In this document: piece after piece, positions 1 to 10,830 of the stretch
How the letters are laid out: the number at the start of each line of letters is the position of its first letter
Position numbering within the stretch: the stretch's first letter is position 1
Assembly: GCA_964057225.1 (NCBI GenBank)
Contig: OZ059896.1
Location: 22,812,501-22,876,500 of the forward strand
DNA length: 64,000 nucleotides
Source of the DNA: Auanema rhodensis
Taxonomy: Eukaryota > Nematoda > Chromadorea > Rhabditida > Rhabditidae
Direction: 5' to 3'
Notes under the pieces: generated by a model
What the model was told of the DNA's origin: nothing
Seen by the model: the letters and a program-made list of their open reading frames with translations, nothing else
Database searches by the model: none
Program-made: the position numbers and the translations under genes

Positions 1-53
1 TGAACTTTAATTTATGCTAATTAAATGTACACGTGATGTGCACTTGGTATGTA

Positions 54-70
54 ACTCGCTTCACGTGAAA
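54..70 (-). promoter_or_regulatory. CENP-B-box-like 17-mer (one per monomer; representative copy)
   Basis: The plus strand here is ACTCGCTTCACGTGAAA. Read on the minus strand and aligned to the known CENP-B box core (nTTCGnnnnAnnCGGGn), it matches 7 of the 9 fixed positions: T2, T3, C4, A10, C13, G14 and G16. The two misses are G5 to A and G15 to A. The segment is present in almost every monomer but is destroyed in the eleven Delta5 copies, and C4 is lost in the CACGTA variants (for example near 8494, 10605, 41051 and 50902). CENP-B-like boxes occur in satellites of many taxa, and chance matches are common in satellite DNA. Binding by CENP-B or a pogo-derived relative is inference only. Confidence 0.35.
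60..69. promoter_or_regulatory. Perfect 10-bp palindrome TTCACGTGAA with CACGTG core
   Basis: The sequence equals its own reverse complement and contains CACGTG, the G-box/E-box core bound by bHLH or bZIP proteins in many eukaryotes. It sits inside the CENP-B-like segment. A second CACGTG lies 32 bp upstream at 30-35 in the same monomer, so the array carries on the order of 700 CACGTG sites in 64 kb. Function is unknown. The Delta5 monomers lose exactly this core. Confidence 0.6.
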
Positions 71-147
71 GATAAAGAGATGCGGTTTTCAAAATTAGAT
101 TCCCCATGTCCATATTAGTCTAAAAACAAATTTTTATTGATATTGGT

Positions 148-162
148 TCATGGTAACCATGA
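148..162. repeat. 15-nt dyad TCATGGTAACCATGA (one per monomer)
   Basis: The arms pair perfectly around a central A in D monomers and include a BstEII-type GGTNACC site (153... core GGTAACC at 152-158). In N monomers the outermost pair is lost, leaving 13 nt. In G monomers the C149-G161 pair is broken, leaving 11 nt. In R monomers both partners change together (T149 and A161), so the pair is kept. Three monomers carry a 1-bp deletion inside it. Such dyads may extrude as cruciforms or bind dimeric proteins; no role is shown here. Confidence 0.6.
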
Positions 163-2112
163 CTTTGAAATTTACGTGAACTTTAATTTATGCTAATTAA
201 ATGTACACGTGATGTGCACTTGGTATGTAACTCGCTTCACGTGAAAGATAAAGAGATGCGGTTTTCAAAATTAGATTCCCCATGTCCATATTAGTCTAAA
301 AACAAATTTTTATTGATATTGGTTGATGGTAACCATGACTTTGAAATTTACGTGAACTTTAATTTATGCTAATTAAATGTACACGTGATGTGCACTTGGT
401 ATGTAACTCGCTTCACGTGAAAGATAAAGAGATGCGGTTTTCAAAATTAGATTCCCCATGTCCATATTAGTCTAAAAACAAATTTTTATTAATATTGGTT
501 CATGGTAACCATGTCTTTGAAATTTACGTGAACTCTAATTTATGCTAATTAAATGTACACGTGATGTGCACTTGGTATGTAACTCGCTTCACGTGAAAGA
601 GAAAGAGATGCGGTTTTCAAAATTAGATTCCCCATGTCCATATTAGTCTAAAAACAAATTTTTATTGATATTGGTTCATGGTAACCATGACTTTGAAATT
701 TACGTGAACTTTAATTTATGCTAATTAAATTTACACGTGATGTGCACTTGGTATGTAACTCGCTTCACGTGAAAGATAAAGAGATGCGGTTTTCAAAATT
801 AGATTCCCCATGTCCATATTAGTCTAAAAACAAATTTTTATTGATATTGGTTCATGGTAACCATGACTTTGAAATTTACGTGAACTTTAATTTATGCTAA
901 TTAAATGTACACGTGATGTGCACTTGGTATGTAACTCGCTTCACGTGAAAGATAAAGAGATGCGGTTTTCAAAATTAGATTCCCCATGTCCATATTAGTC
1001 TAAAAACAAATTTTTATTAATATTGGTTCATGGTAACCATGTCTTTGAAATTTACGTGATCTTTAATTTATGCTAATTAAATGTACACGTGATGTGCACT
1101 TGGTATGTAACTCGCTTCACGTGAAAGATAAAGAGATGCGGTTTTCAAAATTAGATTCCCCATGTCCATATTAGTCTAGAAACAAATTTCTATTGATATT
1201 GGTTTATGGTAACCATATCTTTGAAATTTACGTGAACTTTAATTTATGCTAATTAAATGTACACGTGATGTGCACTTGGTATGTAACTCGCTTCACGTGA
1301 AAGATAAAAAGATGCAGTTTTCAAAATTAGATTCCCCATGTCCATATTAGTCTAAAAACAAATTTTTATTGATATTGGTTCATGGTAACCATGACTTTGA
1401 AATTTACGTGAACTTTAATTTATGCTAATTAAATGTACACGTGATGTGCACTTGGTATGTAACTCGCTTCACGTGAAAGATAAAGAGATGCGGTTTTCAA
1501 AATTAGATTCCCCATGTCCATATTAGTCTAAAAACAAATTTTTATTGATATTGGTTGATGGTAACCATGACTTTGAAATTTACGTGAACTTTAATTTATG
1601 CTAATTAAATGTACACGTGATGTGCACTTGGTATGTAACTCGCTTCACGTGAAAGATAAAGAGATGCGGTTTTCAAAATTAGATTCCCCATGTCCATATT
1701 AGTCTAAAAACAAATTTTTATTGATATTGGTTGATGGTAACCATGACTTTGAAATTTACGTGAACTTTAATTTATGCTAATTAAATGTACACGTGATGTG
1801 CACTTGGTATGTAACTCGCTTCACGTGAAAGATAAAGAGATGCGGTTTTCAAAATTAGATTCCCCATGTCCATATTAGTCTAAAAACAAATTTTTATTAA
1901 TATTGGTTCATGGTAACCATGTCTTTGAAATTTACGTGAACTTTAATTTATGCTAATTAAATGTACACGTGATGTGCACTTGGTATGTAACTCGCTTCAC
2001 GTGAAAGATAAAGAGATGCGGTTTTCAAAATTAGATTCCCCATGTCCATATTAGTCTAAAAACAAATTTTTATTAATATTGGTTCATGGTAACCATGTCT
2101 TTGAAATTTACG

Positions 2113-3344
2113 TGAACTTTAATTTATGCTAATTAAATGTACACGTGATGTGCACTTGGTATGTAACTCGCTTCACGTGAAAGATAAAGAGATGCGGTTT
2201 TCAAAATTAGATTCCCCATGTCCATATTAGTCTAAAAACAAATTTTTATTGATATTGGTTCATGGTAACCATGACTTTGAAATTTACGTGAACTTTAATT
2301 TATGCTAATTAAATGTACACGTGATGTGCACTTGGTATGTAACTCGCTTCACGTGAAAGATAAAGAGATGCGGTTTTCAAAATTAGATTCCCCATGTCCA
2401 TATTAGTCTAAAAACAAATTTTTATTGATATTGGTTGATGGTAACCATGACTTTGAAATTTACGTGAACTTTAATTTATGCTAATTAAATGTACACGTGA
2501 TGTGCACTTGGTATGTAACTCGCTTCACGTGAAAGATAAAGAGATGCGGTTTTCAAAATTAGATTCCCCATGTCCATATTAGTCTAAAAACAAATTTTTA
2601 TTAATATTGGTTCATGGTAACCATGTCTTTGAAATTTACGTGAACTCTAATTTATGCTAATTAAATGTACACGTGATGTGCACTTGGTATGTAACTCGCT
2701 TCACGTGAAAGAGAAAGAGATGCGGTTTTCAAAATTAGATTCCCCATGTCCATATTAGTCTAAAAACAAATTTTTATTGATATTGGTTCATGGTAACCAT
2801 GACTTTGAAATTTACGTGAACTTTAATTTATGCTAATTAAATTTACACGTGATGTGTACTTGGTATGTAACTCGCTTCACGTGAAAGATAAAGAGATGCG
2901 GTTTTCAAAATTAGATTCCCCATGTCCATATTAGTCTAAAAACAAATTTTTATTGATATTGGTTCATGGTAACCATGACTTTGAAATTTACGTGAACTTT
3001 AATTTATGCTAATTAAATGTACACGTGATGTGCACTTGGTATGTAACTCGCTTCACGTGAAAGATAAAGAGATGCGGTTTTCAAAATTAGATTCCCCATG
3101 TCCATATTAGTCTAAAAACAAATTTTTATTAATATTGGTTCATGGTAACCATGTCTTTGAAATTTACGTGATCTTTAATTTATGCTAATTAAATGTACAC
3201 GTGATGTGCACTTGGTATGTAACTCGCTTCACGTGAAAGATAAAGAGATGCGGTTTTCAAAATTAGATTTCCCATGTCCATATTAGTCTAGAAACAAATT
3301 TCTATTGATATTGGTTTATGGTAACCATATCTTTGAAATTTACG
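2113..3344. repeat. 12-mer higher-order repeat, partial copy 2 (7 monomers)
   Basis: This repeats the monomer order of 1-1232: D, G, N, C, D(TTTACA), N, R(GATCTT). Small differences from copy 1 include GTGTAC for GTGCAC near 2857 and GATTTCCC for GATTCCCC in the R monomer. The match ends at the monomer boundary at 3345, where a Delta5 monomer follows. Confidence 0.85.
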
Positions 3345-5612
3345 TGAACTTTAATTTATGCTAATTAAATGTACACGTGATGTGCACTTGGTATGTAACT
3401 CGCTTGAAAGATAAAGAGATGCGGTTTTCAAAATTAGATTCCCCATGTCCATATTAGTCTAAAAACAAATTTTTATTGATATTGGTTCATGGTAACCATG
3501 ACTTTGAAATTTACGTGAACTTTAATTTATGCTAATTAAATGTACACGTGATGTGCACTTGGTATGTAACTCGCTTCACGTGAAAAATAAAGAGATGCGC
3601 TTTTCAAAATTAGATTCCCCATGTCCATATTAGTCTAAAAACAAATTTTTATTAATATTGGTTCATGGTAACCATGTCTTTGAAATTTACGTGAACTTTA
3701 ATTTATGCTAATTAAATGTACACGTGATGTGCACTTGGTATGTAACTCGCTTGAAAGATAAAGAGATGCGGTTTTCAAAATTAGATTCCCCATGTCCATA
3801 TTAGTCTAAAAACAAATTTTTATTGATATTGGTTCATGGTAACCATGACTTTGAAATTTACGTGAACTTTAATTTATGCTAATTAAATGTACACGTGATG
3901 TGCACTTGGTATGTAACTCGCTTCACGTGAAAGATAAAGAGATGCGGTTTTCAAAATTAGATTCCCCATGTCCATATTAGTCTAAAAACAAATTTTTATT
4001 AATATTGGTTCATGGTAACCATGTCTTTGAAATTTACGTGATCTTTAATTTATGCTAATTAAATGTACACGTGATGTGCACTTGGTATGTAACTCGCTTC
4101 ACGTGAAAGATAAAGAGATGCGGTTTTCAAAATTAGATTTCCCATGTCCATATTAGTCTAGAAACAAATTTCTATTGATATTGGTTTATGGTAACCATAT
4201 CTTTGAAATTTACGTGAACTTTAATTTATGCTAATTAAATGTACACGTGATGTGCACTTGGTATGTAACTCGCTTGAAAGATAAAGAGATGCGGTTTTCA
4301 AAATTAGATTCCCCATGTCCATATTAGTCTAAAAACAAATTTTTATTGATATTGGTTCATGGTAACCATGACTTTGAAATTTACGTGAACTTTAATTTAT
4401 GCTAATTAAATGTACACGTGATGTGCACTTGGTATGTAACTCGCTTCACGTGAAAGATAAAGAGATGCGGTTTTCAAAATTAGATTCCCCATGTCCATAT
4501 TAGTCTAAAAACAAATTTTTATTGATATTGGTTCATGGTAACCATGACTTTGAAATTTACGTGAACTTTAATTTATGCTAATTAAATGTACACGTGATGT
4601 GCACTTGGTATGTAACTCGCTTCACGTGAAAGATAAAGAGATGCGGTTTTCAAAATTAGATTCCCCATGTCCATATTAGTCTAGAAACAATTTTCTATTG
4701 ATATTGGTTTATGGTAACCATATCTTTGAAATTTACGTGAACTTTAATTTATGCTAATTAAATGTACACGTGATGTGCACTTGGTATGTAACTCGCTTCA
4801 CGTGAAAGATAAAGAGATGCGGTTTTCAAAATTAGATTCCCCATGTCCATATTAGTCTAAAAACAAATTTTTATTGATATTGGTTCATGGTAACCATGTC
4901 TTTGAAATTTACGTGAACTTTAATTTATGCTAATTAAATGTACACGTGATGTGCACTTGGTATGTAACTCGCTTCACGTGAAAGATAAAGAGATGCGGTT
5001 TTCAAAATTAGATTCCCCATGTCCATATTAGTCTAGAAACAAATTTCTATTGATATTGGTTTATGGTAACCATATCTTTGAAATTTACGTGAACTTCAAT
5101 TTATGCTAATTAAATGTACACGTGATGTGCACTTGGTATGTAACTCGCTTCACGTGAAAGATAAAAAGATGCAGTTTTCAAAATTAGATTCCCCATGTCC
5201 ATATTAGTCTAAAAACAAATTTTTATTGATATTGGTTTATGGTAACCATGTCTTTGAAATTTACGTGAACTTTAATTTATGCTAATTAAATGTACACGTG
5301 ATGTGCACTTGGTATGTAACTCGCTTCACGTGAAAAATAAAGAGATGCGGTTTTCAAAAGTAGATTCTCCATGTCCATATTAGTCTAAAAACAAATTTTT
5401 ATTAATATTGGTTCATGGTAACCATGACTTTGAAATTTACGTGAACTTTAATTTATGCTAATTAAATGTACACGTGATGTGCACTTGGTATGTAACTCGC
5501 TTGAAAGATAAAGAGATGCGGTTTTCAAAATTAGATTCCCCATGTCCATATTAGTCTAAAAACAAATTTTTATTGATATTGGTTCATGGTAACCATGACT
5601 TTGAAATTTACG
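3345..5612. repeat. Delta5- and R-rich segment with a 5-mer duplication
   Basis: Thirteen monomers, four of which (starting 3345, 3692, 4215 and 5442) lack CACGT at the TTCACGTGAA palindrome and are 171 bp long. The trio N, R(GATCTT), Delta5-D at 2993-3515 recurs at 3863-4385, displaced by 870 bp (five monomers less two 5-bp deletions). R monomers lie near 4.2, 4.7 and 5.05 kb. Beyond this point classic TCTAGAAAC R monomers disappear until about 24.3 kb. Confidence 0.8.
3406..3406. other. Delta5 deletion sites, left cluster (3406, 3753, 4276, 5503)
   Basis: At each position CGCTT joins directly to GAAAG, so CACGT is missing compared with the normal CGCTTCACGTGAAAG. The coordinates give the first base after the deletion. 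The loss removes the CACGTG core and the middle of the CENP-B-like segment. The deletion is identical at every site, which fits one origin spread by duplication. Flanking monomers are shared: a Delta5-D monomer follows a GATCTT R monomer at 3406 and at 4276. Confidence 0.95.
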
Positions 5613-6290
5613 TGAACTTTAATTTATGCTAATTAAATGTACACGTGATGTGCACTTGGTATGTAACTCGCTTCACGTGAAAGATAAAGAGATGCGGTTT
5701 TCAAAATTAGATTCCCCATGTCCATATTAGTCTAAAAACAAATTTTTATTGATATTGGTTCATGGTAACCATGACTTTGAAATTTACGTGAACTTTAATT
5801 TATGCTAATTAAATGTACACGTGATGTGCACTTGGTATGTAACTCGCTTCACGTGAAAGATAAAGAGATGCGGTTTTCAAAATTAGATTCCCCATGTCCA
5901 TATTAGTCTAAAAACAAATTTTTATTGATATTGGTTCATGGTAACCATGACTTTGAAATTTACGTGAACTTTAATTTATGCTAATTAAATGTACACGTGA
6001 TGTGCACTTGGTATGTAACTCGCTTCACGTGAAAGATAAAGAGATGCGGTTTTCAAAATTAGATTCCCCATGTCCATATTAGTCTAAAAACAAATTTTTA
6101 TTAATATTGGTTCATGGTAACCATGTCTTTGAAATTTACGTGAACTTTAATTTATGCTAATTAAATGTACACGTGATGTGCACTTGGTATGTAACTCGCT
6201 TCACGTGAAAGATAAAGAGATGCGGTTTTCAAAATTAGATTCCCCATGTCCATATTAGTCTAAAAACAAATTTTTATTGATATTGGTTCA

Positions 6291-7660
6291 TGGTAACCAT
6301 GACTTTGAAATTTACGTGAACTTTAATTTATGCTAATTAAATGTACACGTGATGTGCACTTGGTATGTAACTCGCTTCACGTGAAAGATAAAGAGATGCG
6401 GTTTTTAAAATTAGATTCCCCATGTCCATATTAGTCTAAAAACAAATTTTTATTAATATTGGTTCATGGTAACCATGTCTTTGAAATTTACGTGAACTTT
6501 AATTTATGCTAATTAAATGTACACGTGATGTGCTCTTGGTATGTAACTCGCTTCACGTGAAAGATAAAGAGATGCGGTTTTCAAAATTAGATTCCCCATG
6601 TCCATTTTAGTCTAAAAACAAATTTTTATTGATATTGGTTTATGGTAACCATATCTTTGAAATTTACGTGAACTTTAATTTATGCTAATTAAATGTACAC
6701 GTGATGTGCACTTGGTATGTAACTCGCTTCACGTGAAAGATAAAGAGATGCGGTTTTCAAAATTAGATTCCCCATGTCCATATTAGTCTAAAAACAAATT
6801 TTTATTGATATTGGTTCATGGTAACCATGTTTTTGAAATTTACGTGAACTTTAATTTATGCTAATTAAATGTACACGTGATGTGCACTTGGTATGTAACT
6901 CGCTTCACGTGAAAAATAAAGAGATGCGGTTTTCAAAATTAGATTCCCCATGTCCATATTAGTCTAAAAACAAATTTTTATTGATATTGGTTCATGGTAA
7001 CCATGACTTTGAAATTTACGTGAACTTTAATTTATGCTAATTAAATGTACACGTGATGTGCACTTGGTATGTAACTCGCTTCACGTGAAAGATAAAGAGA
7101 TGCGGTTTTCAAAATTAGATTCCCCATGTCCATATTAGTCTAAAAACAAATTTCTATTGATATTGGTTTATGGTAACCATGTCTTTGAAATTTACGTGAA
7201 CTTTAATTTATGCTAATTAAATGTACACGTGATGTGCACTTGGTATGTAACTCGCTTCACGTGAAAAATAAAAAGATGCGGTTTTCAAAATTAGATTCCC
7301 CATGTCCATATTAGTCTAAAAACAAATTTTTATTAATATTGGTTCATGGTAACCATGTCTTTGAAATTTACGTGAACTTTAATTTATGCTAATTAAATGT
7401 ACACGTGATGTGCACTTGGTATGTAACTCGCTTCACGTGAAAGATAAAAAGATGCAGTTTTCAAAATTAGATTCCCCATGTCCATATTAGTCTAAAAACA
7501 AATTTTTATTGATATTGGTTCATGGTAACCATGTCTTTGAAATTTACGTGAACTTTAATTTATGCTAATTAAATCTACACGTGATGTGCACTTTGTATGT
7601 AACTCGCTTCACGTGAAAAATAAAGAGATGCGGTTTCCAAAATTAGATTCCCCATGTCCA
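6291..7660. repeat. Duplicated block 1a (twin at about 9467-10830)
   Basis: A run of about eight monomers carrying distinctive variants: GTTTTTAAAA (6401), TGCTCT for TGCACT (6531), TCCATTTTAG, CATGTTTTTG (6829), an F monomer, CTACA and GGTTTCCAAAA (7636). The same series recurs displaced by 3,167 bp (18 monomers less one 1-bp deletion at 8756). Similarity ends after GGTTTCCAAAA. The left edge is uncertain because the neighbouring D and N monomers are common types. Confidence 0.8.
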
Positions 7661-8560
7661 TATTAGTCTAAAAACAAATTTTTATTAATATTGGTTCATG
7701 GTAACCATGACTTTGAAATTTACGTGAACTTTAATTTATGCTAATTAAATGTACACGTGATGTGCACTTGGTATGTAACTCGCTTCACGTGAAAGATAAA
7801 AAGATGCAGTTTTCAAAATTAGATTCCCCATGTCCATATTAGTCTAAAAACAAATTTTTATTGATATTGGTTCATGGTAACCATGACTTTGAAATTTACG
7901 TGAACTTTAATTTATGCTAATTAAATGTACACGTGATGTGCACTTGGTATGTAACTCGCTTCACGTGAAAGATAAAGAGATGCGGTTTTCAAAATTAGAT
8001 TCCCCATGTCCATATTAGTCTAAAAACAAATTTCTATTGATATTGGTTTATGGTAACCATGACTTTGAAATTCACGTGAACTTCAATTTATGCTAATTAA
8101 ATGTACACGTGATGTGCACTTGGTATGAAACTCGCTTCCCGTGAAAGATAAAGAGATGCGGTTTTCAAAATTAGATTCCCCAAGTCCATATTAGTCTAAA
8201 AACAATATTTTATTGATATTGGTGCATGGTAACCATGTCTTTGAAATTTACGTGAACTTTAATTTATGCTAATTAAATGTACACGTGATGTGCACTTGGT
8301 ATGTAACTCGCTTCACGTGAAAAATAAAGAGATGCGGTTTTCAAAATTAGATTCCCCATGTCCATATTAGTCTAAAAACAAATTTTTATTAATATTGGTT
8401 CATGGTAACCATGTCTTTGAAATTTACGTGAACTTTAATTTATGCTAATTAAATGTACACGTGATGTGCACTTGGTATGTAACTCGCTTCACGTAAAAGA
8501 TGAAGAGATGCGGTTTTCAAAATTAGATTCCCCATTTCCATATTAGTTTAAAAACAAATT
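7075..8560. repeat. Duplicated block 2a (twin displaced by 3,871 bp)
   Basis: The block runs from the F monomer near 7151, through the highly divergent monomer 8077-8252, to the CACGTAAAAGATGAAG variant at 8491. Every marker recurs 3,871 bp later (22 monomers less the 1-bp deletion at 8756). It overlaps block 1a, so this part of the array was duplicated at least twice with different step sizes. Confidence 0.8.
8077..8252. repeat. Most divergent monomer (copy 1)
   Basis: This single monomer carries about seven variants rare or absent elsewhere: CTTCAA for CTTTAA, ATGAAAC for ATGTAAC, CTTCCC for CTTCAC, CCAAGTCC for CCATGTCC, ACAATATTTT for ACAAATTTTT (two changes) and GGTGCATGG. CTTCCC breaks the TTCACGTGAA palindrome. 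The only other copy with this set is 11948-12123. It may be an older lineage or a relic of a related subfamily. Confidence 0.85.
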
Positions 8561-8755
8561 TTTATTGATATTGGTTCATGGTAACCATGACTTTGAAATT
8601 TACGTGAACTTTAATTTATGCTAATTAAATCTACACGTGATGTGCACTTGGTATGTAACTCGCTTCACGTGAAAAATAAAGAGATGCGGTTTTCAAAATT
8701 AGATTCCCCATGTCCATATTAGTCTAAAAACAAATTTTTATTGATATTGGTTCAT

Positions 8756-8756
8756 G
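8756..8756. other. 1-bp deletions in the GGTAACC dyad (8756, 15443, 15970)
   Basis: At these three sites the normal CATGGTAACC reads CATGTAACC. One G is missing from the centre of the 15-nt dyad, which removes its symmetry and its GGTNACC site. In all three cases the next monomer carries AAATCTACA. The spacing 8756 to 15443 is 38 periods less 1 bp, and 15443 to 15970 is 3 periods less 1 bp, consistent with copying of one original event. Confidence 0.9.
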
Positions 8757-9466
8757 TAACCATGACTTTGAAATTTACGTGAACTTTAATTTATGCTAAT
8801 TAAATCTACACGTGATGTGCACTTGGTATGTAACTCGCTTCACGTGAAAAATAAAGAGATGCGGTTTTCAAAATTAGATTCCCCATGTCCATATTAGTCT
8901 AAAAACAAATTTTTATTGATATTGGTTCATGGTAACCATGACTTTGAAATTTACGTGAACTTTAATTTATGCTAATTAAATGTACACGTGATGTGCACTT
9001 GGTATGTAACTCGCTTCACGTGAAAGATAAAGAGATGCGGTTTTCAAAATTAGATTCCCCATGTCCATATTAGTCTAAAAACAAATTTTTATTGATATTG
9101 GTTCATGGTAACCATGACTTTGAAATTTACGTGAACTTTAATTTATGCTAATTAAATGTACACGTGATGTGCACTTGGTATGTAACTCGCTTCACGTGAA
9201 AGATAAAGAGATGCGGTTTTCGAAATTAGATTCCCCATGTCCATATTAGTCTAAAAACAAATTTTTATTAATATTGGTTCATGGTAACCATGTCTTTGAA
9301 ATTTACGTGAACTTTAATTTATGCTAATTAAATGTACACGTGATGTGCACTTGGTATGTAACTCGCTTCACGTGAAAGATAAAGAGATGCGGTTTTCAAA
9401 ATTAGATTCCCCATGTCCATATTAGTCTAAAAACAAATTTTTATTGATATTGGTTCATGGTAACCG

Positions 9467-10830
9467 TGACTTTGAAATTTACGTGAACTTTAATTTATGC
9501 TAATTAAATGTACACGTGATGTGCACTTGGTATGTAACTCGCTTCACGTGAAAGATAAAGAGATGCGGTTTTTAAAATTAGATTCCCCATGTCCATATTA
9601 GTCTAAAAACAAATTTTTATTAATATTGGTTCATGGTAACCATGTCTTTGAAATTTACGTGAACTTTAATTTATGCTAATTAAATGTACACGTGATGTGC
9701 TCTTGGTATGTAACTCGCTTCACGTGAAAGATAAAGAGATGCGGTTTTCAAAATTAGATTCCCCATGTCCATTTTAGTCTAAAAACAAATTTTTATTGAT
9801 ATTGGTTTATGGTAACCATATCTTTGAAATTTACGTGAATTTTAATTTATGCTAATTAAATGTACACGTGATGTGCACTTGGTATGTAACTCGCTTCACG
9901 TGAAAGATAAAGAGATGCGGTTTTCAAAATTAGATTCCCCATGTCCATATTAGTCTAAAAACAAATTTTTATTGATATTGGTTCATGGTAACCATGTTTT
10001 TGAAATTTACGTGAACTTTAATTTATGCTAATTAAATGTACACGTGATGTGCACTTGGTATGTAACTCGCTTCACGTGAAAAATAAAGAGATGCGGTTTT
10101 CAAAATTAGATTCCCCATGTCCATATTAGTCTAAAAACAAATTTTTATTGATATTGGTTCATGGTAACCATGACTTTGAAATTTACGTGAACTTTAATTT
10201 ATGCTAATTAAATGTACACGTGATGTGCACTTGGTATGTAACTCGCTTCACGTGAAAGATAAAGAGATGCGGTTTTCAAAATTAGATTCCCCATGTCCAT
10301 ATTAGTCTAAAAACAAATTTCTATTGATATTGGTTTATGGTAACCATGTCTTTGAAATTTACGTGAACTTTAATTTATGCTAATTAAATGTACACGTGAT
10401 GTGCACTTGGTATGTAACTCGCTTCACGTGAAAAATAAAAAGATGCGGTTTTCAAAATTAGATTCCCCATGTCCATATTAGTCTAAAAACAAATTTTTAT
10501 TAATATTGGTTCATGGTAACCATGTCTTTGAAATTTACGTGAACTTTAATTTATGCTAATTAAATGTACACGTGATGTGCACTTGGTATGTAACTCGCTT
10601 CACGTAAAAGATAAAAAGATGCAGTTTTCAAAATTAGATTCCCCATGTCCATATTAGTCTAAAAACAAATTTTTATTGATATTGGTTCATGGTAACCATG
10701 TCTTTGAAATTTACGTGAACTTTAATTTATGCTAATTAAATCTACACGTGATGTGCACTTGGTATGTAACTCGCTTCACGTGAAAAATAAAGAGATGCGG
10801 TTTCCAAAATTAGATTCCCCATGTCCATAT
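9467..10830. repeat. Duplicated block 1b (twins at about 6.3-7.66 kb and 55.2-56.6 kb)
   Basis: The diagnostic variants of block 1a recur here in the same order: GTTTTTAAAA (9568), TGCTCT (9698), CATGTTTTTG (9996), F near 10321, CTACA (10742) and GGTTTCCAAAA (10803). One difference is CACGTA for CACGTG near 10605. The block is found a third time about 45.7 kb downstream with the same marker order. Confidence 0.8.

Larger units (their letters stand above)
1..176 (+). repeat. Reference monomer (type D), phase defined by TGAACTTTAA
   Basis: This first copy serves as the coordinate frame for the others; the phase is arbitrary because the array is circularly permutable. It holds, in order: TAATTA core (about 18-23), CACGTG (30-35), GTGCAC (38-43), a CENP-B-box-like segment on the minus strand (54-70) containing palindrome TTCACGTGAA (60-69), an A/T-tract pair (about 121-137), dyad TCATGGTAACCATGA (148-162), and a third ACGTGA straddling the junction to the next monomer (174-179). 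G+C is 56/176, with 26 C, 30 G and 5 CpG. The CpG observed/expected ratio is near 1.1, so there is no CpG depletion. Confidence 0.97.
1..2112. repeat. 12-mer higher-order repeat unit, copy 1 (2,112 bp)
   Basis: Twelve monomers in the order D, G, N, C, D(TTTACA), N, R(GATCTT), K, G, G, N, N. The first seven recur in the same order 2,112 bp later (2113-3344). The rare C haplotype at 531 and 2643 anchors the register at exactly 12 x 176 bp. After the seventh monomer the copies differ: monomer 8 here is K-type while its counterpart at 3345 is Delta5. Confidence 0.85.

Noticed and set aside
18-23. TAATTA as a homeodomain site
   Set aside because: A 6-bp AT-rich palindrome is expected often in 68% A+T DNA, with no independent support.
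30-67. CACGTG sites as promoter G-boxes
   Set aside because: The motif is a known bHLH/bZIP target, but no gene, TATA-type context or transcription start is recognisable. It is kept only as a satellite motif.
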